NCBI RefSeq assembly: GCF_003865095.1 | Contig: NZ_BHYK01000003.1 | Span: 1 to 64,000, forward strand | Source of the DNA: Clostridium tagluense | GTDB lineage: Bacteria; Bacillota; Clostridia; Clostridiales; Clostridiaceae | DNA: 64,000 nucleotides | Direction of reading: 5' to 3' | Shown here: piece after piece, positions 7,571-16,571 of the stretch | How the letters are laid out: the number at the start of each line of letters is the position of its first letter | Position numbering within the stretch: the stretch's first letter is position 1 | Notes under the pieces: generated by a model | Told to the model about the DNA's origin: nothing | The model's database searches: none | Seen by the model: only the letters and a program-made list of their open reading frames with translations | Program-made: the position numbers and the translations under genes

Positions 7571-9259
7571 CTAATTATCTTTTTCAAAATTGTAGCTATA
7601 AGTAGCATTTATAAATTCTTCTATGGATGTTACACCATTGCGCACTGAAGCCCTGCAAGTCTCCATAAAAGAATCTGATTTCTTTTCATTGCAATATTTC
7701 CAAAGCTCATCACTTATGCCACTTCTTGCTATAATAGATTTATGAACATTATCTAATTTTAGTAATTCATATACCACTGTTCTACCTTTATATCCAGTTC
7801 CATTACATTTATTACACCCCACTCCTTTATATATTTTCTCTCCATTATTAAATCCTAAATGCTGAAATTCGTCATTCATAGTCTCATATTCCATTTTACA
7901 AGTGGAGCACAATTTTCTTATTAATCTCTGAGCAAGTACTACAACTAATGAATCTGCAACTAGATATGATGGAATACCCATGTCTATCAGCCTGGATATT
8001 GACGTAGTTGCATCATTTGTATGAAGACTTGTTAATACTAAATGTCCCGTTATTGATGCCCTCACAGCAATTTGTGCCGTTTCTTCATCTCTTATTTCTC
8101 CAAGCATTATTATATCTGGATCTTGCCTTAAAATACTTCGGAGCCCAGTTGAAAAAGTAAGACCTGCTTTATTGTTTACGTTTACTTGATTAATTCTAGG
8201 CATATTATATTCTATTGGATCTTCTATGGTAACGATATTTTTACTTTTACTATTAATTTCATTTAGCAGTGCATATAGTGTTGTTGATTTTCCGCTTCCT
8301 GTTGGTCCTGCAACGACAATCATTCCATGGGAAAGCTTTAATATATCCTTTAAAATCATAACTTTATCGCAGCTAAAGCCCAATGAGTCTAAATTTATAA
8401 ATCTCTCTAACTTGTATAAAACTCTTATAACTAGCTTTTCTCCATACATTGTTGGCAGCGAAGATACCCTAAAATCATAGTCTATTCCATCAATATTTTC
8501 AGTTATTTTTCCATCTTGTGGAATTAATTTAGTGGCTATATCCATGTTTGCCATTATTTTTATTCTTGTACATAGTGATTTATATACGTTACTTGGAATT
8601 TGATTTATCTCATTTAGAATACCATCTACTCTCATACGAAGTATGGCAAAATCCTTAAAAGGCTCTAGATGAATGTCACTAGCTTCTGCATTTACGGCTT
8701 GCTTTAAAAGGGAATTTGTTATTCTTATAACTGGTGCATTTTCAGTAGAAAATTCTGAATGTGCCTCTTCATTTTTTTCACTTTCCTCTAGCATATATTC
8801 TTTTCTCATTTCCTCCACTGCCACATCCACAATTTGTTTTCCATAACAGTTTTCAATCGCCTGGTTTATATTGTTAGACAGTGCAAAAAATATTTTTATT
8901 TTTTTGTTTGTTATAAATTTAAGTTCATCAATAACTTTTATTTCAAATGGATTTGAAAAAGCAACATGTACTTCATTACTATTATCATAAAAAGGTATTA
9001 ACCCGTATCTTTCCGCTACCTCCCTAGATATTAGTTTAAAGGCTTGATTTTTTTTACTATTAGATTCAAGCTCCGTATAATATATGTTAAAATCATTTTC
9101 TAATATTAAAATAAGCTGATTTAGATCTATTTTTAAGTCTCTTAAAATTATTTGCTCTTCACTACAACCTCTTTTAAATGAGTCCTCTTTTATCTGTATA
9201 TGTTCTTCCTCTGTAATTAGGTTTTTGTCTAATAATAATTGGAGTAAATTTTTTTTCAT
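7571..9259 (-). CDS. pilB: Type IV pilus assembly / type II secretion ATPase
   Basis: 562 residues. It has an N-terminal GspE-N/MshEN domain (about 1-140), then ASDIHLEP and the ATPase core with Walker A GPTGSGKST (residues 318-326), an Asp box, Walker B IIMLGEIRDEET and a His box LVLTSLHTNDA. A zinc module follows, with CSTC and CNKC motifs about 25 residues apart, as in assembly ATPases (PilB/GspE) and unlike retraction ATPases (PilT). It powers pilus or pseudopilus extension at the cytoplasmic membrane. It is first in the pil operon. No pilT is seen here. Confidence 0.95.
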   Translation of the reverse strand: MKKNLLQLLLDKNLITEEEHIQIKEDSFKRGCSEEQIILRDLKIDLNQLILILENDFNIYYTELESNSKKNQAFKLISREVAERYGLIPFYDNSNEVHVAFSNPFEIKVIDELKFITNKKIKIFFALSNNINQAIENCYGKQIVDVAVEEMRKEYMLEESEKNEEAHSEFSTENAPVIRITNSLLKQAVNAEASDIHLEPFKDFAILRMRVDGILNEINQIPSNVYKSLCTRIKIMANMDIATKLIPQDGKITENIDGIDYDFRVSSLPTMYGEKLVIRVLYKLERFINLDSLGFSCDKVMILKDILKLSHGMIVVAGPTGSGKSTTLYALLNEINSKSKNIVTIEDPIEYNMPRINQVNVNNKAGLTFSTGLRSILRQDPDIIMLGEIRDEETAQIAVRASITGHLVLTSLHTNDATTSISRLIDMGIPSYLVADSLVVVLAQRLIRKLCSTCKMEYETMNDEFQHLGFNNGEKIYKGVGCNKCNGTGYKGRTVVYELLKLDNVHKSIIARSGISDELWKYCNEKKSDSFMETCRASVRNGVTSIEEFINATYSYNFEKDN

Positions 9260-9368
9260 ATTATTTTACCTTTTCTAATATTTGATTTTCATAGGATATC
9301 CTTTTTTAATTTTTGTCCACTTTCACAATTTTATTCACCTTTTAGGTCAGAAATTTTCGACAAAATAA

Positions 9369-9405
9369 AAAACAACTGTACTATTGTTAAATAGACAGCT
9401 GTTTT
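9369..9405 (-). terminator. Terminator downstream of dapF
   Basis: AAAACAGCTGT pairs with ACAGTTGTTTT on the minus strand, with a T-run after the stem. It separates dapF from the pil operon, so pilB must start from its own promoter in the 9260-9368 gap. Confidence 0.75.
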
Positions 9406-9409
9406 AAAA

Positions 9410-10240
9410 TTAATTTAGAAAAAATTCACCTTCAAAGGTTATTTCTGCTGGTCCTTCCATTAGAACCTCATTTTTAGCAATCTCTACAGTAATTACTCCA
9501 CCGGGAACCTGTACTTCTACCTTTTTATCAATATATCCTAGTCTATTTGCTGCTACTACAGATGCACAACTACCAGTACCACAAGCTAATGTTGGTCCTG
9601 CACCCCTTTCCCAAGTTTTCACCCTTATCACATTTCTTCCTACTATTTCACAAAAATTTACATTTGTTTTTTCAGGAAATAGGTCGAGATGTTCAATAAA
9701 TTTTCCTTCCTCAACCTGATACTCTTCCTGCTTGCCAAAAACAATAGTATGTGGCACCCCCATAAACATTGAAGTAATATAATACTCTTTATTACTAACC
9801 TCTATCTTTTTATTAATTATTTCTGACTTAGATAAAGCAGGAATACTACTGGGATTAAAATTATATTTTCCCATATTTATATTTACACTTTCAGCGAATC
9901 CATCTTTAATGCATATATTGGCTAGCTTTACACCATCACCAGTTTCTATTTTCATATTTTCCTTTTGCACATATTTCTTTTCAAAAACATATTTAGCAAA
10001 GCATCTTATGCCATTTCCGCACATGGATGCATAAGAACCATCCGCATTAATAATTATCATCTGAATATCTGCTATATTACTTTTTGTAACTATTAAAATC
10101 CCATCTGCACCTATTCCAAAATGCCTATCACAAAGTTTTATAGCCAGGCCTTCCAAATTAGCATATTTGCCCTGAAAATCTTCAATAACAATAAAATCAT
10201 TTCCCGTTCCCTGCATTTTTGTAAAATTTATAATTTCCAA
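9410..10240 (-). CDS. dapF: Diaminopimelate epimerase
   Basis: 276 residues. It converts LL- to meso-diaminopimelate, the cross-linking residue for which MurE in this window carries the matching DNPR motif, and the precursor of lysine. Both catalytic cysteines are in their usual contexts: ASMCGNGIRCFAKYV and GPTLACGTGSCASVVAA. The start is the TTG at 10240, giving MEIINFTKMQGTGND; AAGGAGGAG lies just upstream. The in-frame ATG at 10282 would put this ribosome site inside the gene. It is a single-gene unit with its own terminator, divergent from rqcH. Confidence 0.96.
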   Translation of the reverse strand: MEIINFTKMQGTGNDFIVIEDFQGKYANLEGLAIKLCDRHFGIGADGILIVTKSNIADIQMIIINADGSYASMCGNGIRCFAKYVFEKKYVQKENMKIETGDGVKLANICIKDGFAESVNINMGKYNFNPSSIPALSKSEIINKKIEVSNKEYYITSMFMGVPHTIVFGKQEEYQVEEGKFIEHLDLFPEKTNVNFCEIVGRNVIRVKTWERGAGPTLACGTGSCASVVAANRLGYIDKKVEVQVPGGVITVEIAKNEVLMEGPAEITFEGEFFLN

Positions 10241-10275
10241 ATAGCTCCTCCTTTTTGCAATACAACTAGTATGAC

Positions 10276-10304
10276 TTTTCAATAATTTTCTTTAATGGTA
10301 TAAT
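10276..10304 (+). promoter_or_regulatory. Candidate sigma-A promoter for rqcH
   Basis: TTTTCA, 17 bp, TATAAT. The -10 matches consensus, the -35 is weak. It lies about 110 nt before the rqcH start. Confidence 0.35.
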
Positions 10305-10416
10305 ATAAATATAACTTAACTTATTAATATTATATTATATAATGTATTATTTACAAAGCATAAGTGCATAATTTTATAAAGTTTTAAAGATGTTTCAGAA
10401 GGAAAGGGTGATATGT

Positions 10417-12156
10417 ATGGCATTAGATGGGATTTATTTATCTAGCCTCATTGAGGAAATAAAAGATGTTATTATAGATTGCAGAGTTGATAAAGTAACC
10501 CAACCAGAAAAAGATGAGATCATATTAAGTTTTAAAAAGAATAGAAAAATATATAAGTTATTAATAAGTTCAAGTTCAAATTATCCTAGAATTCATTTTA
10601 CAGAATTTAATAAAGAAAACCCAGCTCAAGCACCTATATTCTGTATGGTTTTAAGAAAATATTTAAATACTGCCACAGTTTTAGATGTAAGACAATTAAA
10701 CTCCGATAGATTGTTAATTATCGACTTTAAAAGTAGTGATGAATTAGGCTTTGATAGCGTCTACTCTTTGATAATTGAAATAATGGGTAGGCATAGTAAT
10801 ATTAGCTTAGTTCGTACCCGTGATAATTTGGTTATGGATAGCATAAAACACGTTACAGCAGATGTAAACACTTTTAGAGTTTTATTTACTGGTGTAGAAT
10901 ATGCATACCCTCCTATTTCTACAAAACTAAATCCTTTTAATTTTACTTATGAGGAGTTCTATGAGTATATAACCACTAAAGAAATTCACTACGCTGAAAA
11001 ATTCTTTACAGGTACTTTCACAGGAATAAGTTCTAAACTCTCCTCTGAACTCTTGTATAGATACTCTTTTGAGCATAAAAGTTTTGATTTAGAACATGCT
11101 AAACACATTTATGATTTTACAGTAAATATGTTTAAGTCACTATCTAAAGATACTTTTTTAGCTTCCTATACTGTGAAAGGTAAACTGGAAGATTTTCATT
11201 GCGTTAAGCTAACCTCTTTAAAAGATTGTGAATACGCAGAGTATGATTCACCATCTAAATTAATAGAGAATTTTTATTTTCAAAAGGATAACCACGATAG
11301 ATTAAATTCTAAAAGTGCAGGTCTTCAAAAAATAGTTCATAATAACATTAATCGTTGTGATAAAAAAATAAAAATACTTAAAGAAACCTTAAAAGAATGT
11401 GATACTAAAGGCGCCTATAAGTTAAATGGCGAACTTTTAACTGCAAATATATACTCCCTTAAAAAGGGTGACAAGTTTGCTAGTGTAGTTAATTATTATA
11501 GTGAAGATGGAGCCTTTGTTAAAATAAAACTTGATGAAAATAAAACTCCCTCACAAAATATTCAGTACTACTTCAAAAAATATAACAAATTTAAGATAGC
11601 AGAAGAAATGGCCCTAATTCAAATGAATCTTACTGAAAATGAATTAAAATATCTTCATTCTGTACTTACTAACATAATAAATGTAGAAAACTATAATGGA
11701 ATTGAAGATATTAAAAATGAATTAATAGAAACTGACTATATTACATTTAAAAAACATAATAAAGGTAAAAATAAAAAGGCAAAGCCAACAAAGCCTATGC
11801 ATTTTGTTTCAAGTGATGGAATAGATATCTATGTGGGTAGGAATAATATTCAAAATGACTTTTTAACATTAAAACTTGCTAATAAAAATGATATGTGGCT
11901 TCACACAAAGGATATCCCAGGTTCCCACGTTATTATTAAAAACTTTGGTGATATACCTGAAAACACACTACTGGAAGCTTGCAACTTATCAGCATTTTAT
12001 AGTAAATCTAAGGATTCTTCTAGTGTACCTGTTGATTATACAGAGGTGAAAAATGTAAAGAAGCCCTCAGGTGCAAAACCTGGAATGGTTATTTACTCTA
12101 CAAATAAAACTATGTATATAACGCCTAGCGAAAGCACTTTAAAAAGGGTTGAATAA
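10417..12156 (+). CDS. rqcH: Ribosome quality control factor RqcH (NFACT family, FbpA-like)
   Basis: 579 residues. RqcH binds the obstructed 50S-peptidyl-tRNA complex and adds C-terminal alanine tails that mark stalled peptides for degradation. The order is NFACT-N domain (about 1-180), helix-hairpin and coiled-coil region (about 280-440), then the NFACT-R/DUF814 domain with IYVGRNNIQND, MWLHTKDIPGSHV and the GAKPGMVIYS end. Older databases call it fibronectin-binding protein. The start MALDGIYLSS at 10417 is chosen because AAAGGGTGAT lies 6 nt upstream. Its partner YlmH/RqcP2 is also in this window. Confidence 0.93.
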   Translation: MALDGIYLSSLIEEIKDVIIDCRVDKVTQPEKDEIILSFKKNRKIYKLLISSSSNYPRIHFTEFNKENPAQAPIFCMVLRKYLNTATVLDVRQLNSDRLLIIDFKSSDELGFDSVYSLIIEIMGRHSNISLVRTRDNLVMDSIKHVTADVNTFRVLFTGVEYAYPPISTKLNPFNFTYEEFYEYITTKEIHYAEKFFTGTFTGISSKLSSELLYRYSFEHKSFDLEHAKHIYDFTVNMFKSLSKDTFLASYTVKGKLEDFHCVKLTSLKDCEYAEYDSPSKLIENFYFQKDNHDRLNSKSAGLQKIVHNNINRCDKKIKILKETLKECDTKGAYKLNGELLTANIYSLKKGDKFASVVNYYSEDGAFVKIKLDENKTPSQNIQYYFKKYNKFKIAEEMALIQMNLTENELKYLHSVLTNIINVENYNGIEDIKNELIETDYITFKKHNKGKNKKAKPTKPMHFVSSDGIDIYVGRNNIQNDFLTLKLANKNDMWLHTKDIPGSHVIIKNFGDIPENTLLEACNLSAFYSKSKDSSSVPVDYTEVKNVKKPSGAKPGMVIYSTNKTMYITPSESTLKRVE

Positions 12157-12249
12157 AAAATATGATATTATCTTATACCCTCACTTATAGAATCAATGGG
12201 TGCATTTTCGAGGTGTATATATAACAATTAACACTTAACATTTTAGCAA

Positions 12250-12292
12250 TAGAAAAAGCAGAGGGTTTAAACACAGCCTTCTGCTTATATTT
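12250..12292. terminator. Bidirectional terminator between rqcH and the convergent membrane gene
   Basis: AAGCAGAGGG and CCTTCTGCTT form the stem (12256-12286), with A/T-rich runs on both sides. It can end rqcH on the plus strand and the 12306-12764 gene on the minus strand. Confidence 0.75.
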
Positions 12293-12305
12293 TTAGATAT
12301 TGCCT

Positions 12306-12764
12306 TTAACTTATCTTTTGTATCTGTGCTTGCTCAGGTAAATTTTCTTTTAGAATAGTAATAACTTTATCGTAATCACTCTTTTTAAAATGAAATGTTT
12401 GCTCCATAAACCCACCTGCTAACTTAACCTTTATATCCTTTGAACTAATTACAATAACTTTTTCAATTTCATTCCATAATATAATCTCTTTATATCTATA
12501 CATTGATATGAAACCTTTTGAGTTAATTCCTTGTTTAATCCATATGCTTACAAACATAACAATAGCTAACACTCCTATTACATAATGAACCCAGGCATTC
12601 GCATAAAAATATATAATACCTATGAAAATAATCACACAAAACAATACAGTAATAATTTCTAAATACGTTTTTCTTGTTGGCATTATTAATTCTTTCATGT
12701 ATCTTAACTGTTTTAAAATAATCGCAATAAAAGATAATGGAATAATAATATTAAAAATACTCAT
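12306..12764 (-). CDS. Small membrane protein of unknown function
   Basis: 152 residues. Three hydrophobic segments (about 3-18, 36-54 and 60-77) are followed by a soluble C-terminal half with a beta-rich, PH-like pattern: YRYKEIILWNEIEKV, then KVKLAGGFMEQTFHF, then a helix. This layout resembles DUF5673-type proteins, but I do not recognise a family with certainty. GAGAGGTTGA precedes the ATG. It is a single gene between rlmL and the rqcH terminator. No function can be assigned. Confidence 0.75.
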   Translation of the reverse strand: MSIFNIIIPLSFIAIILKQLRYMKELIMPTRKTYLEIITVLFCVIIFIGIIYFYANAWVHYVIGVLAIVMFVSIWIKQGINSKGFISMYRYKEIILWNEIEKVIVISSKDIKVKLAGGFMEQTFHFKKSDYDKVITILKENLPEQAQIQKIS

Positions 12765-12918
12765 TCAACCTCTCTCCTTCACAAGTAATTTTAGTTGTTA
12801 ATATTTAGTGTTCCTTTTATTCATGTCGTAAGTTTTTACGACTATGAAACAACTTACAGACATATTGTACCATTTAATACCATGAAATAACCTTCATTCA
12901 TCAAAATATAAGACAAAA

Positions 12919-12959
12919 ATAAGAGAATGAATATATGTATAATATATCCATTCTCTTAT
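12919..12959 (-). terminator. Terminator of the rlmL-type gene
   Basis: ATAAGAGAATG (12919-12929) and CATTCTCTTAT (12949-12959) are perfect inverted repeats, with TTTTTGTC following on the minus strand. It lies about 150 nt beyond the methyltransferase stop, after a second large hairpin. Confidence 0.75.
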
Positions 12960-13009
12960 CTTCATTTAGAAATTCTCATAACCCTTCCGCAGTAACATGC
13001 ATAATAGTA

Positions 13010-13098
13010 TGAGCTTTCTCCAAAGTGACTTGCAATAAGAAGCGCAGTAAAATTTCACGTTTTAAGCTCTTATTGCAAGGCACATAGGAGAAAACTCA
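13010..13098. other. Long imperfect hairpin in an intergenic region (MITE-like or RNA element)
   Basis: A 33-35 bp arm starting TGAGCTTTCTCC at 13010 is repeated inverted, ending GGAGAAAACTCA at 13098. The inner 12 bases CTTGCAATAAGA are perfectly matched, and only about five positions mismatch overall. The loop is about 20 nt. It has no coding potential, and it is not the terminator, which lies separately at 12919-12959. Confidence 0.6.
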
Positions 13099-13111
13099 TA
13101 GGGATACACTC

Positions 13112-14251
13112 TTACTCTTCCTTTTTCTTTCTAGGTATTTCTTTTATATATTGGTAATAATAACATAAAAGTCTTCCATTATATAATTTCCTATTTTTAT
13201 CTGCTTTCTTTCCAAATTCCTTCTGAAATTCACCGTTAGCGGTTATGACAAAGCAGGACCATTCATTTAGACTCTCATACATCTCTCCAAAATCAATATG
13301 AAGTTTTTTTACTTCTGCTGCCTCTCCTATTCTCTCTCCATAAGGTGGATTTGTTATTATAACTCCATATTTCTGCCTAGAGGTAAAACTTTGCATTGGT
13401 ATTTTTTGAAATTTTATAAAGTCCTTAACTCCTGCTTTTTCCGCATTAGCTATGGCTGTTCTAAGTAAACTTCCATCAATATCTGAAGCCAATATTTCAA
13501 TTTCATTGTTATTTACAGTTTTTCTTGCACCTTCACGTACTTGCTCCCATATATCAGTCTCAATATTTGGCCAAGTTTCACTAACAAATTTTCTATTTAT
13601 CCCTGGAGCAATGTTTTTCGCTATAAGGGCTGCTTCTATGGCTATAGTTCCAGAACCACAAAGTGGGTCAGCTAAAACTCTTGAACTATCCCATTTACTT
13701 ATTAGCACAAGGGCTGCAGCTAAAGTCTCTTTAAGTGGTGCCTCGCCAGCATATTCCCTGTATCCTCTTTTATGTAGTCCTACACCTGAAGTATCTACGG
13801 ATAGCGTTACTATATCCCTTAGAATTGCAACCTCTATCTTATACTCTGGTCCCTCTTCTGAAAACCACTCACTATCATATTTTTTCTTCATAGACTCAAC
13901 TACTGCCTTTTTTACTATGCCTTGGCAATCTGGCACACTGTGAAGCTGTGATTTTACAGATTTACCTACGATATGCATATTACCGTCTTCTGGTATTAAA
14001 TTGCCCCAATCTACGGCTAAGGTACCTTGAAATAGCTCTTCAAAAGACAAGGCCTTAAATTCAGCCATCTTTATAAAAAGTCTTTCTGCTGTTCTAAGCC
14101 AAGTATTGCATATAGCAATGTCCATTTCATCGCCTTCAAAAGTTACTCTTCCATTTTCAACCTTTAAATCTTCGTATCCTAGTGCTTTTAGTTCTTTTGC
14201 TGTTACTGCTTCTATTCCAAAAGTAGTAGTGGCAATTAAAGTATACATCAT
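13112..14251 (-). CDS. THUMP-domain class I rRNA methyltransferase (RlmL/YpsC type)
   Basis: 379 residues. An N-terminal ferredoxin-like plus THUMP RNA-binding region (about 1-155) is followed by a Rossmann methyltransferase domain. Motif I is DPLCGSGT (195-202), the acidic end of strand 2 is ASDID, and NPPYGER is the catalytic NPPY typical of N2-guanine methyltransferases. The likely product is m2G in 23S rRNA (position 2445-like); B. subtilis YpsC is the closest functional name. AGGAG lies 9 nt before the ATG. A terminator-like hairpin in the leader suggests attenuation. Confidence 0.9.
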   Translation of the reverse strand: MMYTLIATTTFGIEAVTAKELKALGYEDLKVENGRVTFEGDEMDIAICNTWLRTAERLFIKMAEFKALSFEELFQGTLAVDWGNLIPEDGNMHIVGKSVKSQLHSVPDCQGIVKKAVVESMKKKYDSEWFSEEGPEYKIEVAILRDIVTLSVDTSGVGLHKRGYREYAGEAPLKETLAAALVLISKWDSSRVLADPLCGSGTIAIEAALIAKNIAPGINRKFVSETWPNIETDIWEQVREGARKTVNNNEIEILASDIDGSLLRTAIANAEKAGVKDFIKFQKIPMQSFTSRQKYGVIITNPPYGERIGEAAEVKKLHIDFGEMYESLNEWSCFVITANGEFQKEFGKKADKNRKLYNGRLLCYYYQYIKEIPRKKKEE

Positions 14252-14285
14252 ATATTATCGCTCCTATTTCTTCTTTTCTTTAGTC

Positions 14286-14331
14286 ATCTTAAAAAAATAA
14301 CTAGTCAGTATGCTAGTTACTCATTTAAGAT
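14286..14331 (-). terminator. Leader terminator/attenuator candidate upstream of the rRNA methyltransferase gene
   Basis: On the minus strand TAACTAG pairs with CTAGTTA (14298-14319) and is followed at once by TTTTTTT. An outer ATCTTAAA/TTTAAGAT pair (14286-14293 and 14324-14331) can extend or compete with this stem. It lies between a candidate promoter (14358-14386) and the start at 14251, so it is in the 5' leader. Confidence 0.5.
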
Positions 14332-14357
14332 ACTTTATTGTTAGTATCACTCATATT

Positions 14358-14386
14358 ATAATATCTCTATTTCTTATTATTGTCTA
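14358..14386 (-). promoter_or_regulatory. Candidate sigma-A promoter for the rRNA methyltransferase gene
   Basis: TAGACA, 17 bp, TATTAT on the minus strand; each hexamer has 5 of 6 consensus bases. It lies upstream of the leader hairpin. Confidence 0.45.
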
Positions 14387-14418
14387 GAAATTTTAAATTT
14401 CAATCTAAATAAAAATAA

Positions 14419-14444
14419 AAGTGCCAGAATTAAATCTGACACTT
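14419..14444 (-). terminator. Terminator of uraA
   Basis: AAGTGTCAGA pairs with TCTGGCACTT (one G-U) on the minus strand, followed by TTATTTTTATTT. It lies 17 nt after the uraA stop. Confidence 0.8.
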
Positions 14445-14460
14445 ATTTTAAAAAATTATA

Positions 14461-15744
14461 TTAATTATCTCCTGACTTACTCTTTTCAGGTAAAACTAAG
14501 TTCAGTATTATGCCCACCAAGGTTGCAAGCGCTACCCCTGCAATCTCAAATTCTCCACCTGCAAATGGGAACTTAATACCTCCTCCACCAACACCTAAAA
14601 CTATTATCACTGAAGCAATTATAAGATTTCTCTTTTTACTAAAATCAACTTTGTCTTCCACAAAAATTCTAAAACCAGAGGATGCAATTATTCCAAATAA
14701 CATAACACTAACTCCCCCAATTACTGGAAGTGGAATGTTTCCTATTACTGCTGAAACTGGTCCTATAAAGGATAATATAATTGCTATTATTGCAGCTCCT
14801 CCAATTACCCAAACGCTGTAGACCTTTGTGATTGCCATAACTCCTATATTCTCACCATAAGTGGTATTAGGCGGCCCTCCTACAAACCCTGCAAACATTG
14901 TAGCAATTCCATCTCCTAGGATTGATCTATGTAGACCTGGATCTTTTGTGAAGTCACGGCCACAAACATTACTTGTAACATATACATGACCAATATGTTC
15001 GGCAAGTGTTACGAAAGCCACTGGTGCCATAAGCATAATAGCATTTATGTTAAAGGTTGGCAAAACAAAACTTGGTAATGTAAAAAATCTAGCTTTACCT
15101 ATTTCCTGTAGAACTTCCTTTGGAATTACACCAAGTAACATAGAAAGTGCATATCCAATTACCATTGCAATGAGTATTGGTACTACCCCGAAAAATCCTT
15201 TGAAATACATAGTACCTATTATAGCAATTGCAAGTGTTGTCATCGATACAAATATCCATACGCCTCTAGATACACCCTCAAGTGCTGGTGTTGTAAAGGA
15301 TGAATTTAGCCCTGCCCAATTTATTGCAACTGAAGCGAGACTAAGTCCTATTACAATTACAACAGAACCGACCACCACTGGAGATAACATTCTATCTAAC
15401 CATTTGGTTCCTGCAAATTTAATAATTAAAGCTACAATTACATATACAAACCCTGCTGCAATAATTCCTGATAACATAGAACTTTGGCCATATGCTTTTG
15501 TGGCCACACCCATAGGTCCAATGAACGCAAAGGATGACCCTACATATGCAGGAAGCCTAGCCTTTGTACATAAAATATATAGTAACGTTCCCACCCCACT
15601 ACAAAACAGTGCAATTGAAGGACTAAGACCTGTAAGCATTGGTACTAGTATAGTCGCTCCTACCATAGCAAATAAGTGTTGGAAGCTTAATGGGAGAGTC
15701 TTCATGATTGGTAATCTTTCATTAACATCTACAATATTATTCAT
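14461..15744 (-). CDS. uraA: Uracil permease (NCS2 family)
   Basis: 427 residues. It is a uracil:proton symporter of the cytoplasmic membrane with about 14 hydrophobic segments in two inverted repeats. Family signatures are FAFIGPMG (73-79), LAEHIGH with Glu249 and GGPPNTTYGENIG with Glu298, which correspond to the substrate- and proton-binding glutamates of UraA. It is downstream of pyrR, on the same strand. Its ribosome site AAGGAGGA directly abuts a PyrR-binding hairpin (15758-15773), so uptake is probably controlled by PyrR at translation. A 19-bp tandem repeat array lies between the two genes. Confidence 0.95.
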   Translation of the reverse strand: MNNIVDVNERLPIMKTLPLSFQHLFAMVGATILVPMLTGLSPSIALFCSGVGTLLYILCTKARLPAYVGSSFAFIGPMGVATKAYGQSSMLSGIIAAGFVYVIVALIIKFAGTKWLDRMLSPVVVGSVVIVIGLSLASVAINWAGLNSSFTTPALEGVSRGVWIFVSMTTLAIAIIGTMYFKGFFGVVPILIAMVIGYALSMLLGVIPKEVLQEIGKARFFTLPSFVLPTFNINAIMLMAPVAFVTLAEHIGHVYVTSNVCGRDFTKDPGLHRSILGDGIATMFAGFVGGPPNTTYGENIGVMAITKVYSVWVIGGAAIIAIILSFIGPVSAVIGNIPLPVIGGVSVMLFGIIASSGFRIFVEDKVDFSKKRNLIIASVIIVLGVGGGGIKFPFAGGEFEIAGVALATLVGIILNLVLPEKSKSGDN

Positions 15745-15757
15745 TTGTTCCTCCTTT

Positions 15758-15773
15758 TAGTCTCGCTGGACTA
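15758..15773 (-). promoter_or_regulatory. PyrR-binding hairpin next to the uraA ribosome site
   Basis: On the minus strand TAGTC-CAGCGA-GACTA forms a 5-bp stem with the PyrR loop core (UCCNGNGAG). It ends one base from AAGGAGGA, the uraA ribosome site. No terminator lies between it and the gene, so PyrR bound here would act by blocking ribosome access. The site matches the known PyrR consensus at nearly all positions; the mode of action is inferred. Confidence 0.65.
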
Positions 15774-15784
15774 TTTTAAAAGAT

Positions 15785-15860
15785 TATTTATCTTCTTCGA
15801 AGCTATTTATCTTCTTCGAAGCTATTTATCTTCTTCGAAGCTATGCATCATCTTCGAAGC
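15785..15860. repeat. Tandem repeat, four 19-bp units, between pyrR and uraA
   Basis: Three identical units TATTTATCTTCTTCGAAGC (15785-15841) are followed by one diverged unit TATGCATCATCTTCGAAGC (15842-15860). Each unit contains the palindrome CTTCGAAG. The fourth unit is part of the dispersed repeat ATCATC-core-GCTGAAAT, which suggests the array grew from that element. The region is non-coding. Confidence 0.9.
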
Positions 15861-15866
15861 TGAAAT
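15847..15866. repeat. Dispersed palindromic repeat, copy 2
   Basis: ATCATC, core TTCGAA, then GCTGAAAT. It overlaps the last unit of the 19-bp array, just after the pyrR stop codon. Confidence 0.5.
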
Positions 15867-15870
15867 GTTG

Positions 15871-16419
<549 letters not shown>

Positions 16420-16457
16420 CTATTAAATAATAATTATTTATTTTCATTTTTAAAATA

Positions 16458-16545
16458 TAAAAAAGCCTCTACCATAAAGGTAAAGGCATACTATACACAT
16501 AATAGTATTGCTATCATTATCCTTATGTTCTCTCTGGAACATTTA
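16458..16545 (-). promoter_or_regulatory. pyrR leader: PyrR-dependent attenuator in the pyrR leader
   Basis: On the minus strand the leader holds ATGTTC-CAGAGA-GAACAT (16524-16541), which carries the PyrR core UCCAGAGAG in a 6-bp stem. Downstream a terminator follows: GCCTTTACC pairs with GGTAGAGGC (16464-16486), then TTTTTTAT. This is the classic layout of a binding hairpin upstream of an intrinsic terminator. With PyrR-UMP bound the terminator should form. Confidence 0.85.
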
Positions 16546-16571
16546 AAGGCATAACTATTTAATTTAACAAC

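Noticed and set aside
13452-13943. Plus-strand ORF of 163 codons opposite the rRNA methyltransferase gene
   Set aside because: It is antisense to a clear enzyme gene, has no ribosome site and shows no protein features.
15047-15760. Plus-strand ORF of 237 codons opposite uraA
   Set aside because: It mirrors the codon pattern of a membrane protein gene on the other strand. The apparent Ile/Thr/Pro-rich product is an artefact.
15785-15860. CRISPR array
   Set aside because: Units are 19 bp, directly abutting with no spacers, and there are no cas genes. It is a plain tandem repeat.
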